Shown: piece after piece, positions 16,072 to 23,499 of the stretch
How the letters are laid out: the number at the start of each line of letters is the position of its first letter
Position numbering within the stretch: position 1 is the stretch's first letter
Translations under genes and position numbers: made by a program
Source of the DNA: a virus
DNA: 37,369 nt
IMG/VR virus record: IMGVR_UViG_3300005289_000012
Span: 1-37,369 of that record
Strand: one strand, 5' to 3'
The notes under the pieces: model-generated
The model's input: the letters and a program-made list of their open reading frames with translations, nothing else
The model's database searches: none
What the model was told of the DNA's origin: nothing

Positions 16072-16506
16072 TCAGACCAGGGTGAAGGCCGTGCCAGGCG
16101 TGGCGTTGTTGAAGCGCACCGCGAAGTTCTCGCCGTCACCCAGGGTGATCGCTGCGCCGTAATCGAACCAGGCCACCAAGGCGTCAGCCGGCGACGTTGC
16201 GGTGTCGTTGTACAGCACCGCATAGCGGAACGGGCCCACCGAGCCACCCGATGCGGTCGTGACGACCTCGGTCCCGGTCACAGTCGTGGTGCCGCCCGTC
16301 TCGCTCACCGCCATGGTGGTCGTTCCACCCCCAGTGGTGTAGCCGTTGCCGTTCGCGATCTGCGTGATGTTCGCAAGGATCGTGTTCGTCGCAACCGGCG
16401 CGGTGTTCGTCAGCGCCACCTTGAAGGTGTGCGTGCCGAACTGGTGCACGCCTTTGGCGAACTGCTCGGAGAAGTCTTGAAATTTGTTCCAGGCTGAGGT
16501 TGCCAT
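16072..16506 (-). CDS. Phage capsid-associated/decoration protein
   Basis: A 144-residue, Thr/Ala/Gly-rich beta protein starting MATSAWNKFQDFSEQFAKGV and then THTFKVALTNTAPVATNTIL. It ends in GDGENFAVRFNNATPGTAFT. I recognise this as a common phage virion protein encoded near portal genes of GC-rich phages. Its composition and position fit a capsid decoration protein. Exact function is not established. Confidence 0.66.
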   Translation of the reverse strand: MATSAWNKFQDFSEQFAKGVHQFGTHTFKVALTNTAPVATNTILANITQIANGNGYTTGGGTTTMAVSETGGTTTVTGTEVVTTASGGSVGPFRYAVLYNDTATSPADALVAWFDYGAAITLGDGENFAVRFNNATPGTAFTLV

Positions 16507-16515
16507 GCTTGTTCC

Positions 16516-18807
16516 TTACGAAATGGCGATTGCGCGACCGTCAGGCCCACGCTCGATAGGGCGAACTGCCCCGTTGATCTCCACGCCCACCGTTTCGCCC
16601 GTTTCCGGGTCTCGGACCAGGCTGCGAGGCGCGTTCATTGCTTGGTAGATGACCTGGAGCCCTTGGAGCACTTGCGCGAGCAGCTGATCGGTTTGCGACG
16701 GCTCCGACTCAATCGCTTCCCCATCCGCATCCACAGGCTCGGACGTTGCAGCCATGTCGGCCTTCATGCCCTCCATCTGGAGCTTGAAGATCCGATCTCG
16801 CTCGGCCTGTTCGGCCTTGAAAGCCAGCTCGGCGTTGAACTGCTCGCGGTCCTGTGCCATTTCTGCAGCGGTCTTCTCGCGGTCCATGTGCATCTGCGCC
16901 ATGGTCTTCTGCTGGTCGTTCTTGAGCCTTTCCTGCTCGACGATCAGGCGCGGATCAGGCGGAGGCGGTGCCGGCGGGGGCGATTGCACCGTGTCGGGGT
17001 CGGTCCAAAACTCGCCGGGGTTCTTGAACCCAGCGTTTTCGATCAGCCGGGCTTGGAGGTTGTAGATGTTCTTCGGCGTGATCAGCTTTCCAGCCAACGG
17101 GCTGGCGATCGCCGCAGCCTGGGCCTGCGCAACCTGCTGCAGGAAGGCGCTTTGCTGGATCGCGTCACCAGTGCCGATGCCGACATTGATCGACATGTCG
17201 TATTGATCGCGCCACTCCTGCGGGTCGTAGGACACGAATTTCCCGTTCAGGCGATAGCTGATCTTCTCCATGCCGAAATCGGTCAGGGTCTTGAAGATGC
17301 CCCGGAACATCGGCGCGACAAGCGCCTCGGCCACGATGCGCGCCATGAGCTTCTGCCGCTTCTGGCTGGCGTTCATGATCATGCCGATGCCGGTAGCGGT
17401 CTTGTTCAGGCTGTTCGAGTCCAGCCCTTGCGAATAGCGCGTGTAGCCCGTGCGGTTCTCTTTCGCAACATTGAGCTGTTCGAGCATCGGCATGGCTTCG
17501 ATGCCTTGCCAGCGCTCTTGATAGGGCCGGACAGCTCCCGCAACCTTCTCGCGGATGATGCCGCCCGGGCGACGGTTCAGAAGGTCATCGATGTTGGCCT
17601 TCATGCCCTGACTGTCCTCAAGGACGACCGTCTCCTGGTTGTTCGCCAGGGCCAGGTTGTCGAGCTGCTGGCGCCAGATTTCGGTATGGATGCGCTGGAA
17701 GTCCTCAACGAGGTCAGCAACAGACAGGCCGTTGAACTGGTGGGTCAGGATGTACGGCGTCCACGCGGCCAAAGGCACATGCGAGCATTCCTCGTTCTCC
17801 AGAACCACATTGCCCAGGCGCACCACATGGCGGCGCTCGGCGATGCCGTCGCCGTCGAAGTCAACCAGAACGTACTCGTCGCGCAGGTAGCCGCGAACCA
17901 TCGATTCATCGAGTTCGTTGTCGTCCTGCCACCAACCCCATTTGCCACCTCGGCGGGTCTCGCGATAGTCGCCGTCTGCTGTGTGCTCGTCGTTCTGAGC
18001 AGCCTTCAGCTCATCGACCGTGACCTTGTAGCCCATCTGGTTGATGTCGCTCAGCGTCTTTTCAACGACGTGCGCAACATACGGGCATTCGTCCAGCAGG
18101 ATCGAGTCATGCCGGCGAGAGATCTGGAGTTCATCAGGCGGCACGGACACCACCTTGACGCAGCCTTTTTCCTCGATCGTCTTGATCTTGACGTTGTAGC
18201 GAACAGGCACAGGAGGGGCGGTCATCCCCATCTCCGCATACTGCTGCTCGATAGCCTGGATCTGCTGCTGCTCTTCAGGCGTCGGCTCGACCTCTTCCTG
18301 CTCCAGAACCTCGGCCTTCGGGTTCGTGATCAGGAATACCGCGAGCTGCATTTCATCGATCGAACGGTAGCGGGTGAAGATCGGCGTGCGCTTCTTCTCG
18401 TAGTACCACTTGACCCCGCCCGTCTTGAGCATGAGGCCGTCTTTGATCGCGCTGTAGAGGATCAGGAAACCGTTGTTCTGCTTGTAGAACACGTAGTTGC
18501 AGGCGTTCGTAACCTGCTCTGCGCTTTCCTCATCCTCCGGGCCTACAGGCTCAAACACCACCGCCTTGTCAGACCCTGTGAATACCTCGATCAGGTCAGG
18601 AAGAATGCCCTCCACCGCGTCGAACACGTCAGATGCGACGACGGCAGAGCGGCCTTCTTCCTCGGTGCCGTAGGGCTCGCGCATGTAGCTGCGCATCGAC
18701 TTCACGCGATCGGACGCAATTTCCCCTTCGGTGAAGTGAAAGGCTTGGGAAGCCTCTTCATCGAGGAATTGCAACAGATCTTGTTCGGTCATCTTCATGT
18801 TTTTCAA
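16516..18807 (-). CDS. Portal protein (P22/SU10-like)
   Basis: A 763-residue protein, the usual size for P22-like portals. The N-terminus has FTEGEIASDRVKSMRSYMRE, and VVASDVFDAVEGILPDLIEV is diagnostic of this portal group. The central stem region is followed by a long C-terminal Gln/Glu-rich helical barrel (QERLKNDQQKTMAQMHMDRE). The portal is the dodecameric ring through which DNA enters and leaves the head. Its start overlaps the end of terL (ATGA). A P22-like portal together with this terminase points to headful packaging, which also fits a circular, permuted assembly. Confidence 0.92.
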   Translation of the reverse strand: MKNMKMTEQDLLQFLDEEASQAFHFTEGEIASDRVKSMRSYMREPYGTEEEGRSAVVASDVFDAVEGILPDLIEVFTGSDKAVVFEPVGPEDEESAEQVTNACNYVFYKQNNGFLILYSAIKDGLMLKTGGVKWYYEKKRTPIFTRYRSIDEMQLAVFLITNPKAEVLEQEEVEPTPEEQQQIQAIEQQYAEMGMTAPPVPVRYNVKIKTIEEKGCVKVVSVPPDELQISRRHDSILLDECPYVAHVVEKTLSDINQMGYKVTVDELKAAQNDEHTADGDYRETRRGGKWGWWQDDNELDESMVRGYLRDEYVLVDFDGDGIAERRHVVRLGNVVLENEECSHVPLAAWTPYILTHQFNGLSVADLVEDFQRIHTEIWRQQLDNLALANNQETVVLEDSQGMKANIDDLLNRRPGGIIREKVAGAVRPYQERWQGIEAMPMLEQLNVAKENRTGYTRYSQGLDSNSLNKTATGIGMIMNASQKRQKLMARIVAEALVAPMFRGIFKTLTDFGMEKISYRLNGKFVSYDPQEWRDQYDMSINVGIGTGDAIQQSAFLQQVAQAQAAAIASPLAGKLITPKNIYNLQARLIENAGFKNPGEFWTDPDTVQSPPPAPPPPDPRLIVEQERLKNDQQKTMAQMHMDREKTAAEMAQDREQFNAELAFKAEQAERDRIFKLQMEGMKADMAATSEPVDADGEAIESEPSQTDQLLAQVLQGLQVIYQAMNAPRSLVRDPETGETVGVEINGAVRPIERGPDGRAIAIS

Positions 18808-20267
18808 GCCACTCGGCGATTCCTGTAAACGATGGGTTGCGAGGCTGAAGGCTTGTTGATCGCGAAGCGCTTCATCATGTTTGCGTAGCGCGTGGCCGAC
18901 ATCAGGTCGTCGTCCAGCTTCACGATCTTTCCGTCCTTGCGGTGGTACATGCGGAACTCTTCAAACCAGTCGCCTAGGTGGCTGAACACCTTGAAGCGGC
19001 CTGTCTGCATGCGGTCCAGCAGGTCCAGCACGCCGGCCTCAACACCGTTCCCGCCGCTGCCTTCGATCAGCTCGCCCTTTTCGTTGGGCACGGGCGGGTG
19101 TGTCGCCTTGTCTTTCAGCATCGCCAGGCCTTGCGCCTCGTACTGGTCGCGCAGCGCCTGGCCTGAACCCTTGTCGTGCTGCAGACCGTCATGCGGCCAT
19201 GCCCATGGCAACCAGTCGCCCCAGGGCTTCACGGTCGCTGCGAACAGCACGGGGGTTTGCTCTTTCTGCCGATGGGCTGCGATCACGTAGAGCACATCCG
19301 CATCGCGGTCCCAGGCCAGCCGGACGGCCGCGCTTGGGTGATCCCATCCGAAGTCGATGCCGGCGATCTGCACCCAATGGCGCGGGATCTCGAACGGCTC
19401 GACCTTGATCAGCTCTTCCGCGATCGGGAAGATTCGACCACTGCCCAAGGTCGGAATGCCCTTGGTGCGGGCATCGCGCTCATGGGCGGGATAGCTGGCG
19501 ATGATCGCGGCCCGCTCTTCGGGCGTGTAGTGCTCGGCGTCTTCAATCGTCATCGTCGTGACGACGGTCCCGGGCATCTTGTCCATCAGGAACCTTTTGA
19601 CGACATCGCTCATGCCCTTCAGAGGCGTGAACGTCATGTAAACCAGACCGCCCGTTGCGTTGGTGCGGGTCAGCGACTCGGTGTAAATATCTAGATCAGG
19701 CTCTTCATCGAGCCACACGAAATCCAGCGTCTCGGCTTGGAACTTCTCCCGGCCCTGGTCGTAGCTCTTGAACCCCAGCAAGCTCTCGCCGGCCTGGACA
19801 TCACCACCACCACCCCAGCGAATCACCAGCGTGTCGATCGCGTCAGCCACACCGCGCTTCATCGACTTGTCTTTGATGGCATCCCGAGGAATCGCCCCGG
19901 TGCCAATCGCGTTGATCCGTCCACACAGCACGCGCTGCACAGAGTCGCGGGTCACTTCACTGGTCACACCAGCAGCCCAGCCTGCTACCTGCTTGTCGAA
20001 CGTCCTACCCTGCCAGTTGTCCGGGTAGCGCCCTGTCAGGTGCATGGAGGTCTCGAAACCTGCGCTCCACGTCTTGCCAAGCTGATTGCCCGCCATCAGC
20101 AGGCGCTCGCGGAACGCTTTGCCGTTCGCGTGGAACTCCTGCTGTTTCGCGTAGGCCTGGTAATCCTTTAGCCTGTTGCCCTCAAGGCGGTACTTCTTTT
20201 CTTCAAGAAGCGCCAGCAGCTCGAACTTAGCCGCCCGTTGCTGTGCGGAGCTGGGCGATTCGAGCAT
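18804..20267 (-). CDS. terL: Terminase large subunit
   Basis: A 487-residue packaging motor. The ATPase Walker A is at residues 59-68 (AGNQLGKTWS), Walker B at 182-189 (DFVWLDEE) and a coupling motif at about 211-218 (MTFTPLKG). The nuclease domain starts at VQIAGIDFGWDHPSAA, with the metal-binding Asp at 305, and ends with an acidic DDDLMSATRYA segment. It cuts concatemeric DNA and pumps it through the portal. It overlaps terS by 41 nt; I kept the first ATG because no later in-frame Met precedes Walker A closely. Confidence 0.93.
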   Translation of the reverse strand: MLESPSSAQQRAAKFELLALLEEKKYRLEGNRLKDYQAYAKQQEFHANGKAFRERLLMAGNQLGKTWSAGFETSMHLTGRYPDNWQGRTFDKQVAGWAAGVTSEVTRDSVQRVLCGRINAIGTGAIPRDAIKDKSMKRGVADAIDTLVIRWGGGGDVQAGESLLGFKSYDQGREKFQAETLDFVWLDEEPDLDIYTESLTRTNATGGLVYMTFTPLKGMSDVVKRFLMDKMPGTVVTTMTIEDAEHYTPEERAAIIASYPAHERDARTKGIPTLGSGRIFPIAEELIKVEPFEIPRHWVQIAGIDFGWDHPSAAVRLAWDRDADVLYVIAAHRQKEQTPVLFAATVKPWGDWLPWAWPHDGLQHDKGSGQALRDQYEAQGLAMLKDKATHPPVPNEKGELIEGSGGNGVEAGVLDLLDRMQTGRFKVFSHLGDWFEEFRMYHRKDGKIVKLDDDLMSATRYANMMKRFAINKPSASQPIVYRNRRVA

Positions 20268-20688
20268 CTAACTGTTCTTCCGTCAGATCGGTCAACGTCG
20301 TGCGCTGGTCGATCTCCAACTTCGGGCCGTACTTCTTCGGGCGTAGCTTCTCGGCGGTCCATTGCCGAGCGGCGATCCGCAGCTTGCGGTGCTCGATCAT
20401 GTCGCCCTCAGTCGTCTCAACCTCGCCCTTTTCGTTGGTCTTGGTCTTCACGCCGATCTGCGTCGTGTCAGCAATGTCCACAATGTCGTCGGCCATCGAG
20501 TCGGCCTGAAACTCCCTCGCGCGCGCGTACTTGGTCGCGAAATCGGGCAATGCCTCAAGCCAGCGGAACACCGTGGACTTGTTCGGCATGCCTTCTTCAG
20601 CACAGATCGATCGAAGGCTCTCACCGTCAGCGATGCGCTCACAGATAGCGTCAGCCGTCGCTTGGCTGTATTCGGAAGGTCGGGACAT
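20227..20688 (-). CDS. terS: Terminase small subunit
   Basis: The ATG at 20688 is preferred: AAGGA lies 8 nt upstream and the protein then begins MSRPSEYSQATADAICERIA, giving 153 residues. Residues 20-48 form a helix-turn-helix (SLRSICAEEGMPNKSTVFRW), typical of the small terminases that recognise pac or cos DNA. A helical oligomerisation region follows, with a C-terminus (LTDLTEEQLDARIAQLRTA) of the type that contacts TerL. The pac site is not identifiable by eye; such sites often lie within or next to this gene. The 192 nt between it and the tRNA hold no gene I can support. Confidence 0.88.
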   Translation of the reverse strand: MSRPSEYSQATADAICERIADGESLRSICAEEGMPNKSTVFRWLEALPDFATKYARAREFQADSMADDIVDIADTTQIGVKTKTNEKGEVETTEGDMIEHRKLRIAARQWTAEKLRPKKYGPKLEIDQRTTLTDLTEEQLDARIAQLRTATGG

Positions 20689-20880
20689 GTGCGAGTTCCT
20701 TGGGGATTGTTCGCGGTGGGGGTGTCGCCATGCGGCTACAGGGCTTGTTCGGGCCCCGCTGGCGTCTGCGCTTCGCACTACTGCCGCTCAGTTCCTGGGA
20801 GTGCGCCAGGCAGGGTAGACCCCCGGCGCAAGGCCGGCCCCGCTTCGGCTGCAGGGTGAAAGGTCATGGAAATGAAGTGG

Positions 20881-20953
20881 CGGGCCGAGGTGGAATCGAA
20901 CCACCAACCTTCGGTTTTGGAGACCGACGCTCTGCCAGTTGAGCTATCGACAC
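20881..20953 (-). tRNA. tRNA-Trp (anticodon CCA)
   Basis: All arms can be folded: D stem GCTC/GAGC, anticodon stem TCGGT/ACCGA around the loop CTCCAAA, variable loop AGGTT, T stem GGTGG/CCACC around TTCGATT, acceptor GTGTCGA/TCGGCCC, discriminator G. The 3' CCA is encoded (20878-20880). The acceptor stem has one mismatch (U2-C71) and a G-U pair. It lies just downstream of a terminator T-run and upstream of terS, so it should be made as part of the late transcript. Confidence 0.92.
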
Positions 20954-20963
20954 GCAAAAAGAA

Positions 20964-20990
20964 AAGCCGCTCGTACTGCTACGGCGGCTT
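20964..20990 (-). terminator. Terminator hairpin directly upstream of the tRNA
   Basis: AAGCCGC/GCGGCTT extended by an inner CGTA/TACG stem with one bulged base. The minus strand continues with TTTTCTTTTT and the tRNA begins two bases later. It is the third terminator after the late promoter. Confidence 0.68.
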
Positions 20991-21223
20991 GGTGTGACAG
21001 CGCCCGGCGATCAACTCGGACGGCCAATTACCGGATTTCCCGGTATTTGGACTTGAAGCCCGATGCCAAGGCAGAGCGGGAACCCGTTCATCGCGGCTGC
21101 AGGCTGCCCGGGGCTATTGCCAGTGGTTGCAACGTCATCACCCAGGGGTTCAGACACTGGCTCAGCGACTACCCGCGCTTCAACCGGCAGGCGCGATGAA
21201 CGATGGATCGCAGAAACGACGAA

Positions 21224-21239
21224 ACCCGCCGAAGCGGGT
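21224..21239 (-). terminator. Terminator hairpin in the late leader
   Basis: ACCCGC-CGAA-GCGGGT, followed on the minus strand by TTTCGTCGTTT. The tetraloop stem is good but the T tract is interrupted, so termination may be partial. Confidence 0.58.
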
Positions 21240-21375
21240 CTCTGAATTTTGGTGTCCCGATACTTCTCACCCGTCAGGACCGGCGGGCGCATCTGCAGTA
21301 TAGGCCAGCCGTGTGACAGTTCGGCGAATCGAGCCGAATGATGTGTAAGTGAAAAAGCTCATGCAAAAACAGAAA

Positions 21376-21395
21376 AGCCCTCCATCGGGAGGGCT
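21376..21395 (-). terminator. tR'-like terminator after the late promoter
   Basis: AGCCCTCC-ATCG-GGAGGGCT is a perfect 8-bp stem followed on the minus strand by TTTTCTGTTTTT. It lies about 75-90 nt downstream of the predicted late start, matching the lambda PR'-tR' arrangement, and also ends the early operon. Confidence 0.82.
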
Positions 21396-21473
21396 CTACT
21401 TTGAGCTTTATCGGCGCCGCCGCCTCCGTCATGGATGGGCGACCCCGATGCGTCTGCGCTCAGTCGTTAGCGG

Positions 21474-21503
21474 ATCATAAATCGAAATGCGGTCATGCGT
21501 CAA
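21474..21503 (-). promoter_or_regulatory. Late promoter (PR'-like)
   Basis: On the minus strand TTGACG (21503-21498) is separated by 17 nt from TTATGA (or 18 nt from TATGAT, 21479-21474), close to the sigma-70 consensus. It begins right at the stop codon of the zinc-ribbon gene and points to tRNA, terS and the virion genes. The Q-like gene is encoded just upstream. Confidence 0.75.
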
Positions 21504-21848
21504 CTACAAGTCGAGATCGTCTGACTCTCGGGGCGCGCCGTGCCATTCCTTTTTCTCCATCAGCTCTAGCTGGTCCTCGGTGGTCAGCCTCAAATGACAG
21601 GAAGGGCACTCAAGACGCCGCTGTCGGTCGTCGTAGTCTTCGAGTTCCGTCGTGCAGTTCGGGCAGGAAAGGTAGTCGGCAATAGCTGGTTTCCTCGGCG
21701 AACCATTGCCCGGGGCGACCGACTGCACAGCCCGCCGCAAAGAGTACCCAAGGCGAGAAGTGAAACTCCCGCCGACCCGGCATGAGAACTGCAGGCTTGA
21801 TTGCTCCACAGGAGTCGCGCAGATCGGGCAATACATCGGTCTGGACAT
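21504..21848 (-). CDS. Zinc-ribbon protein
   Basis: A 114-residue protein with three paired-cysteine elements: CPIC at residues 7-10, CPNC at about 62-65 and CPSC at about 80-83. A single Cys at about 23 may complete the first site. The pattern indicates one or two zinc ribbons. It starts MSRPMYCPICATPVEQ and ends in an acidic tail (ESDDLDL). It is the last gene of the early operon, between the Q-like gene and the late promoter, so a part in transcription control is possible. I do not recognise the family. Confidence 0.68.
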   Translation of the reverse strand: MSRPMYCPICATPVEQSSLQFSCRVGGSFTSRLGYSLRRAVQSVAPGNGSPRKPAIADYLSCPNCTTELEDYDDRQRRLECPSCHLRLTTEDQLELMEKKEWHGAPRESDDLDL

Positions 21849-21851
21849 AGA

Positions 21852-22265
21852 TCACGCCTTTTTGTTGATCAGCATCTGCCGACCGTCTCGAAGGTACTGA
21901 TACAGGCCGGCGGCGTTGGTGCCAATGGCTTGTGCTGCACTTTTCGGGTTGACCGGCTTCACGTAGCACCACTGTAGCGCGTGCCTATGTGGGTCCGGAA
22001 GGGTCGCCACAACTCGCGCAATTGAGACCGCGTCTGCGCCATCTACAGGGTTCGCCGTTGCTGCGCCATAGTCTCCCCGGCTTCTCGCCGATCCGACGCT
22101 CATACGAAACATCGGATTGGTAGACGAGCCCGTCGAGCCGTTGCACCAGCGCCCCCAGTTCTCAAGCCTGGCATGAATCGCTCGCTGATGCTCTTCAACA
22201 GCGTGGAAATCTACATCCTTAAATCTGACGGATGCGTTATTACGCCGGGTTACCGGAAACAACAT
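21852..22265 (-). CDS. Q-like antiterminator / sigma region 4-like protein
   Basis: A 137-residue protein. RLENWGRWCNGSTGSSTNP near residues 33-51 and a C-terminal helix-turn-helix (LPDPHRHALQWCYVKPVN and AAQAIGTNAAGLYQYLRDG) resemble the antitermination proteins of GC-rich phages, whose C-termini look like sigma-70 region 4. AGAGAGG lies 5 nt before the ATG. It stands at the end of the early operon and directly before a promoter-terminator pair, the position of lambda Q. It would allow RNA polymerase to pass the late terminators. Position and family resemblance agree, but proof needs experiment. Confidence 0.68.
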   Translation of the reverse strand: MLFPVTRRNNASVRFKDVDFHAVEEHQRAIHARLENWGRWCNGSTGSSTNPMFRMSVGSARSRGDYGAATANPVDGADAVSIARVVATLPDPHRHALQWCYVKPVNPKSAAQAIGTNAAGLYQYLRDGRQMLINKKA

Positions 22266-22286
22266 TCAGGCCTCTCTCTCAAAGGT

Positions 22287-22511
22287 TTAGCGGCGTTGGT
22301 CACTGGAGGCCCTTCGGTGAGAAAACGCCCACCTGAAAGCGTCCGCAGCCTGGGAAAGCGCCTCGTCGTACCAGCGCCAGCGGCGAAGGCTCACAACAGG
22401 CGGATTGAGCGATTCGACCGCGATAGCCTTCCACGACGTTCCGCCGACGAGCACGCGCTGGCCTGGTCGAACGCCATGGGCATCGGGACCGCTGATGTAT
22501 GGGCGCTTCAT
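22287..22511 (-). CDS. Hypothetical early protein
   Basis: A 74-residue protein starting MKRPYISGPDAHGVRPGQRV. The middle (VLVGGTSWKAIAVESLNPPV) looks like a small beta barrel, and the end is arginine-rich and helical. Its start overlaps the upstream stop (ATGA), placing it in the early operon chain. Function unknown. Confidence 0.62.
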   Translation of the reverse strand: MKRPYISGPDAHGVRPGQRVLVGGTSWKAIAVESLNPPVVSLRRWRWYDEALSQAADAFRWAFSHRRASSDQRR

Positions 22512-22732
22512 CTGCCGCCGCTCTGGATAACGACCGCTTCACCCACGCCGAAGTGCTTTTCCCAATCGCTCAGCACCTTCCGCAACGCCTCGGGGGTGAT
22601 GTCGGTACAGGCCACGCTGATCAGGTTCTTGCGCGCCACAACCCGGCAGACCTCGCCGTCGTGCGTGACCTTGCCGTCTGCGTTCAATGCGATCTTGGGG
22701 CGGATGTGTCCGCCATATGTACCTACGCCCAT
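22508..22732 (-). CDS. Hypothetical early protein
   Basis: The ATG at 22732 is preferred, giving 74 residues beginning MGVGTYGGHIRPKIALNADG. The frame is open further upstream, but that stretch is arginine-rich shadow sequence over the next gene. The product is beta-rich followed by a helix (TPEALRKVLSDWEKHFGVGE). It overlaps its neighbours at both ends within the early operon. Function unknown. Confidence 0.62.
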   Translation of the reverse strand: MGVGTYGGHIRPKIALNADGKVTHDGEVCRVVARKNLISVACTDITPEALRKVLSDWEKHFGVGEAVVIQSGGR

Positions 22733-23010
22733 GCTGCCCCGCCTTCCTGTATTTGCACCGGTGATTCCTCTTGCTGCTCGGGGTCTGGACAACTCAGGCA
22801 GTAGGTCAGCCGGCCGGCATGCGTGAGCTGGTAGCCGCGCACTGTCACGGCAAACGAACTGCCCGGGCCGAGTGTGATCACCATGTCTTGCAGCAGGCCT
22901 TCGTCGCGCAACTGCTTGTAGATCGCGGCCTTGGACTGAAACGGCAGGCGGTTGTCGATCTCTGCCGCAAACACGTTTTCCAGCGCTCTGAGTGCTCTTT
23001 TGGTTGTCAT
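22723..23010 (-). CDS. Hypothetical early protein with winged-helix-like segment
   Basis: The ATG at 23010 makes an ATGA overlap with the upstream stop and gives 95 residues (MTTKRALRALENVFAAEIDN). A GTG at 23028 is an alternative with a better ribosome site (GAGGG). FQSKAAIYKQLRDEGLLQDM reads like the recognition part of a winged helix, followed by strands FAVTVRGYQLTHAGRLTYC. Two cysteines (CLSC) could bind metal. Not recognised beyond that. Confidence 0.62.
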   Translation of the reverse strand: MTTKRALRALENVFAAEIDNRLPFQSKAAIYKQLRDEGLLQDMVITLGPGSSFAVTVRGYQLTHAGRLTYCLSCPDPEQQEESPVQIQEGGAAWA

Positions 23011-23192
23011 TGGATCGTCCGCTTCCACAAGGTATTACCCTCAGCGTCTTCAATGCGGATGACGTGATCGTTCAGTCGCGCGTGGTCTTCCGGCTTGCAC
23101 AGGGTGCTCGGCTGGATTGGGTAGAAGCCATCGGCTGTGAACATCAGCCAGGCGGTGGGCAGGAGTTCGGCGCGCTCACGCTGCTCAGCCAT
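23007..23192 (-). CDS. Hypothetical small early protein
   Basis: A 61-residue protein starting MAEQRERAELLPTAWLMFTA. It has an ordinary, well-balanced composition (GFYPIQPSTLCKPEDHARLN) and ends in EDAEGNTLWKRTIQ. It overlaps the genes before and after it by 8 and 4 nt. The tight packing supports it being real; the function is unknown. Confidence 0.6.
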   Translation of the reverse strand: MAEQRERAELLPTAWLMFTADGFYPIQPSTLCKPEDHARLNDHVIRIEDAEGNTLWKRTIQ

Positions 23193-23499
23193 GGAGCACC
23201 GTCCGCATGAAGTTAGTCAGGGCCGGGCTGCGCTCTGCTTCGCGCCCGATCAAGGTCTGCCGCAGCGAACTTGACATGGCGTGTACCTCGTCTTGCGTGC
23301 CGATGTGCAGCGGGACATAGTCCATCGGCGTGTTGTTCGTGTACGCGCGGCGGTTGGTGTCGAACATGCGAGACAGAGGCTCGACGTGCGTGCAGTTCTG
23401 GCTGTGGCTCCACAGCAAGACCCACGTCTCAGCCGCATCAAGCGGCGACGGCATAAGGGTCTGTGGCGGTGCTTCGATTGGGTCGGCTGTCGCGGTCAT
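23185..23499 (-). CDS. Hypothetical early protein
   Basis: A 104-residue protein starting MTATADPIEAPPQTLMPSPL. The conserved-looking core is AETWVLLWSHSQNCTHVEPL and NRRAYTNNTPMDYVPLHIGT. It overlaps the 3' end of the primase-helicase gene by 62 nt. Such proteins occur after helicase genes in related phages as far as I recall, without known function. Confidence 0.6.
   Translation of the reverse strand: MTATADPIEAPPQTLMPSPLDAAETWVLLWSHSQNCTHVEPLSRMFDTNRRAYTNNTPMDYVPLHIGTQDEVHAMSSSLRQTLIGREAERSPALTNFMRTVLHG

Larger units (their letters stand above)
20954..21503. other. Gene-free late leader region
   Basis: No convincing gene lies in these 550 bases. They hold the late promoter and three minus-strand terminators listed separately. 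Open frames on both strands (for example 21011-21292 minus) cross the terminator hairpins and lack plausible start signals. Confidence 0.6.

Noticed and set aside
16642-18828. Very long open frame (728 codons) on the plus strand opposite the portal gene
   Set aside because: It mirrors the portal codons in GC-rich DNA. The product is rich in Arg, His and Val without domain signals, and the portal assignment is certain.
21011-21292. 93-codon minus-strand frame in the late leader
   Set aside because: It spans a terminator hairpin, has no ribosome-binding site and a composition without domain character.
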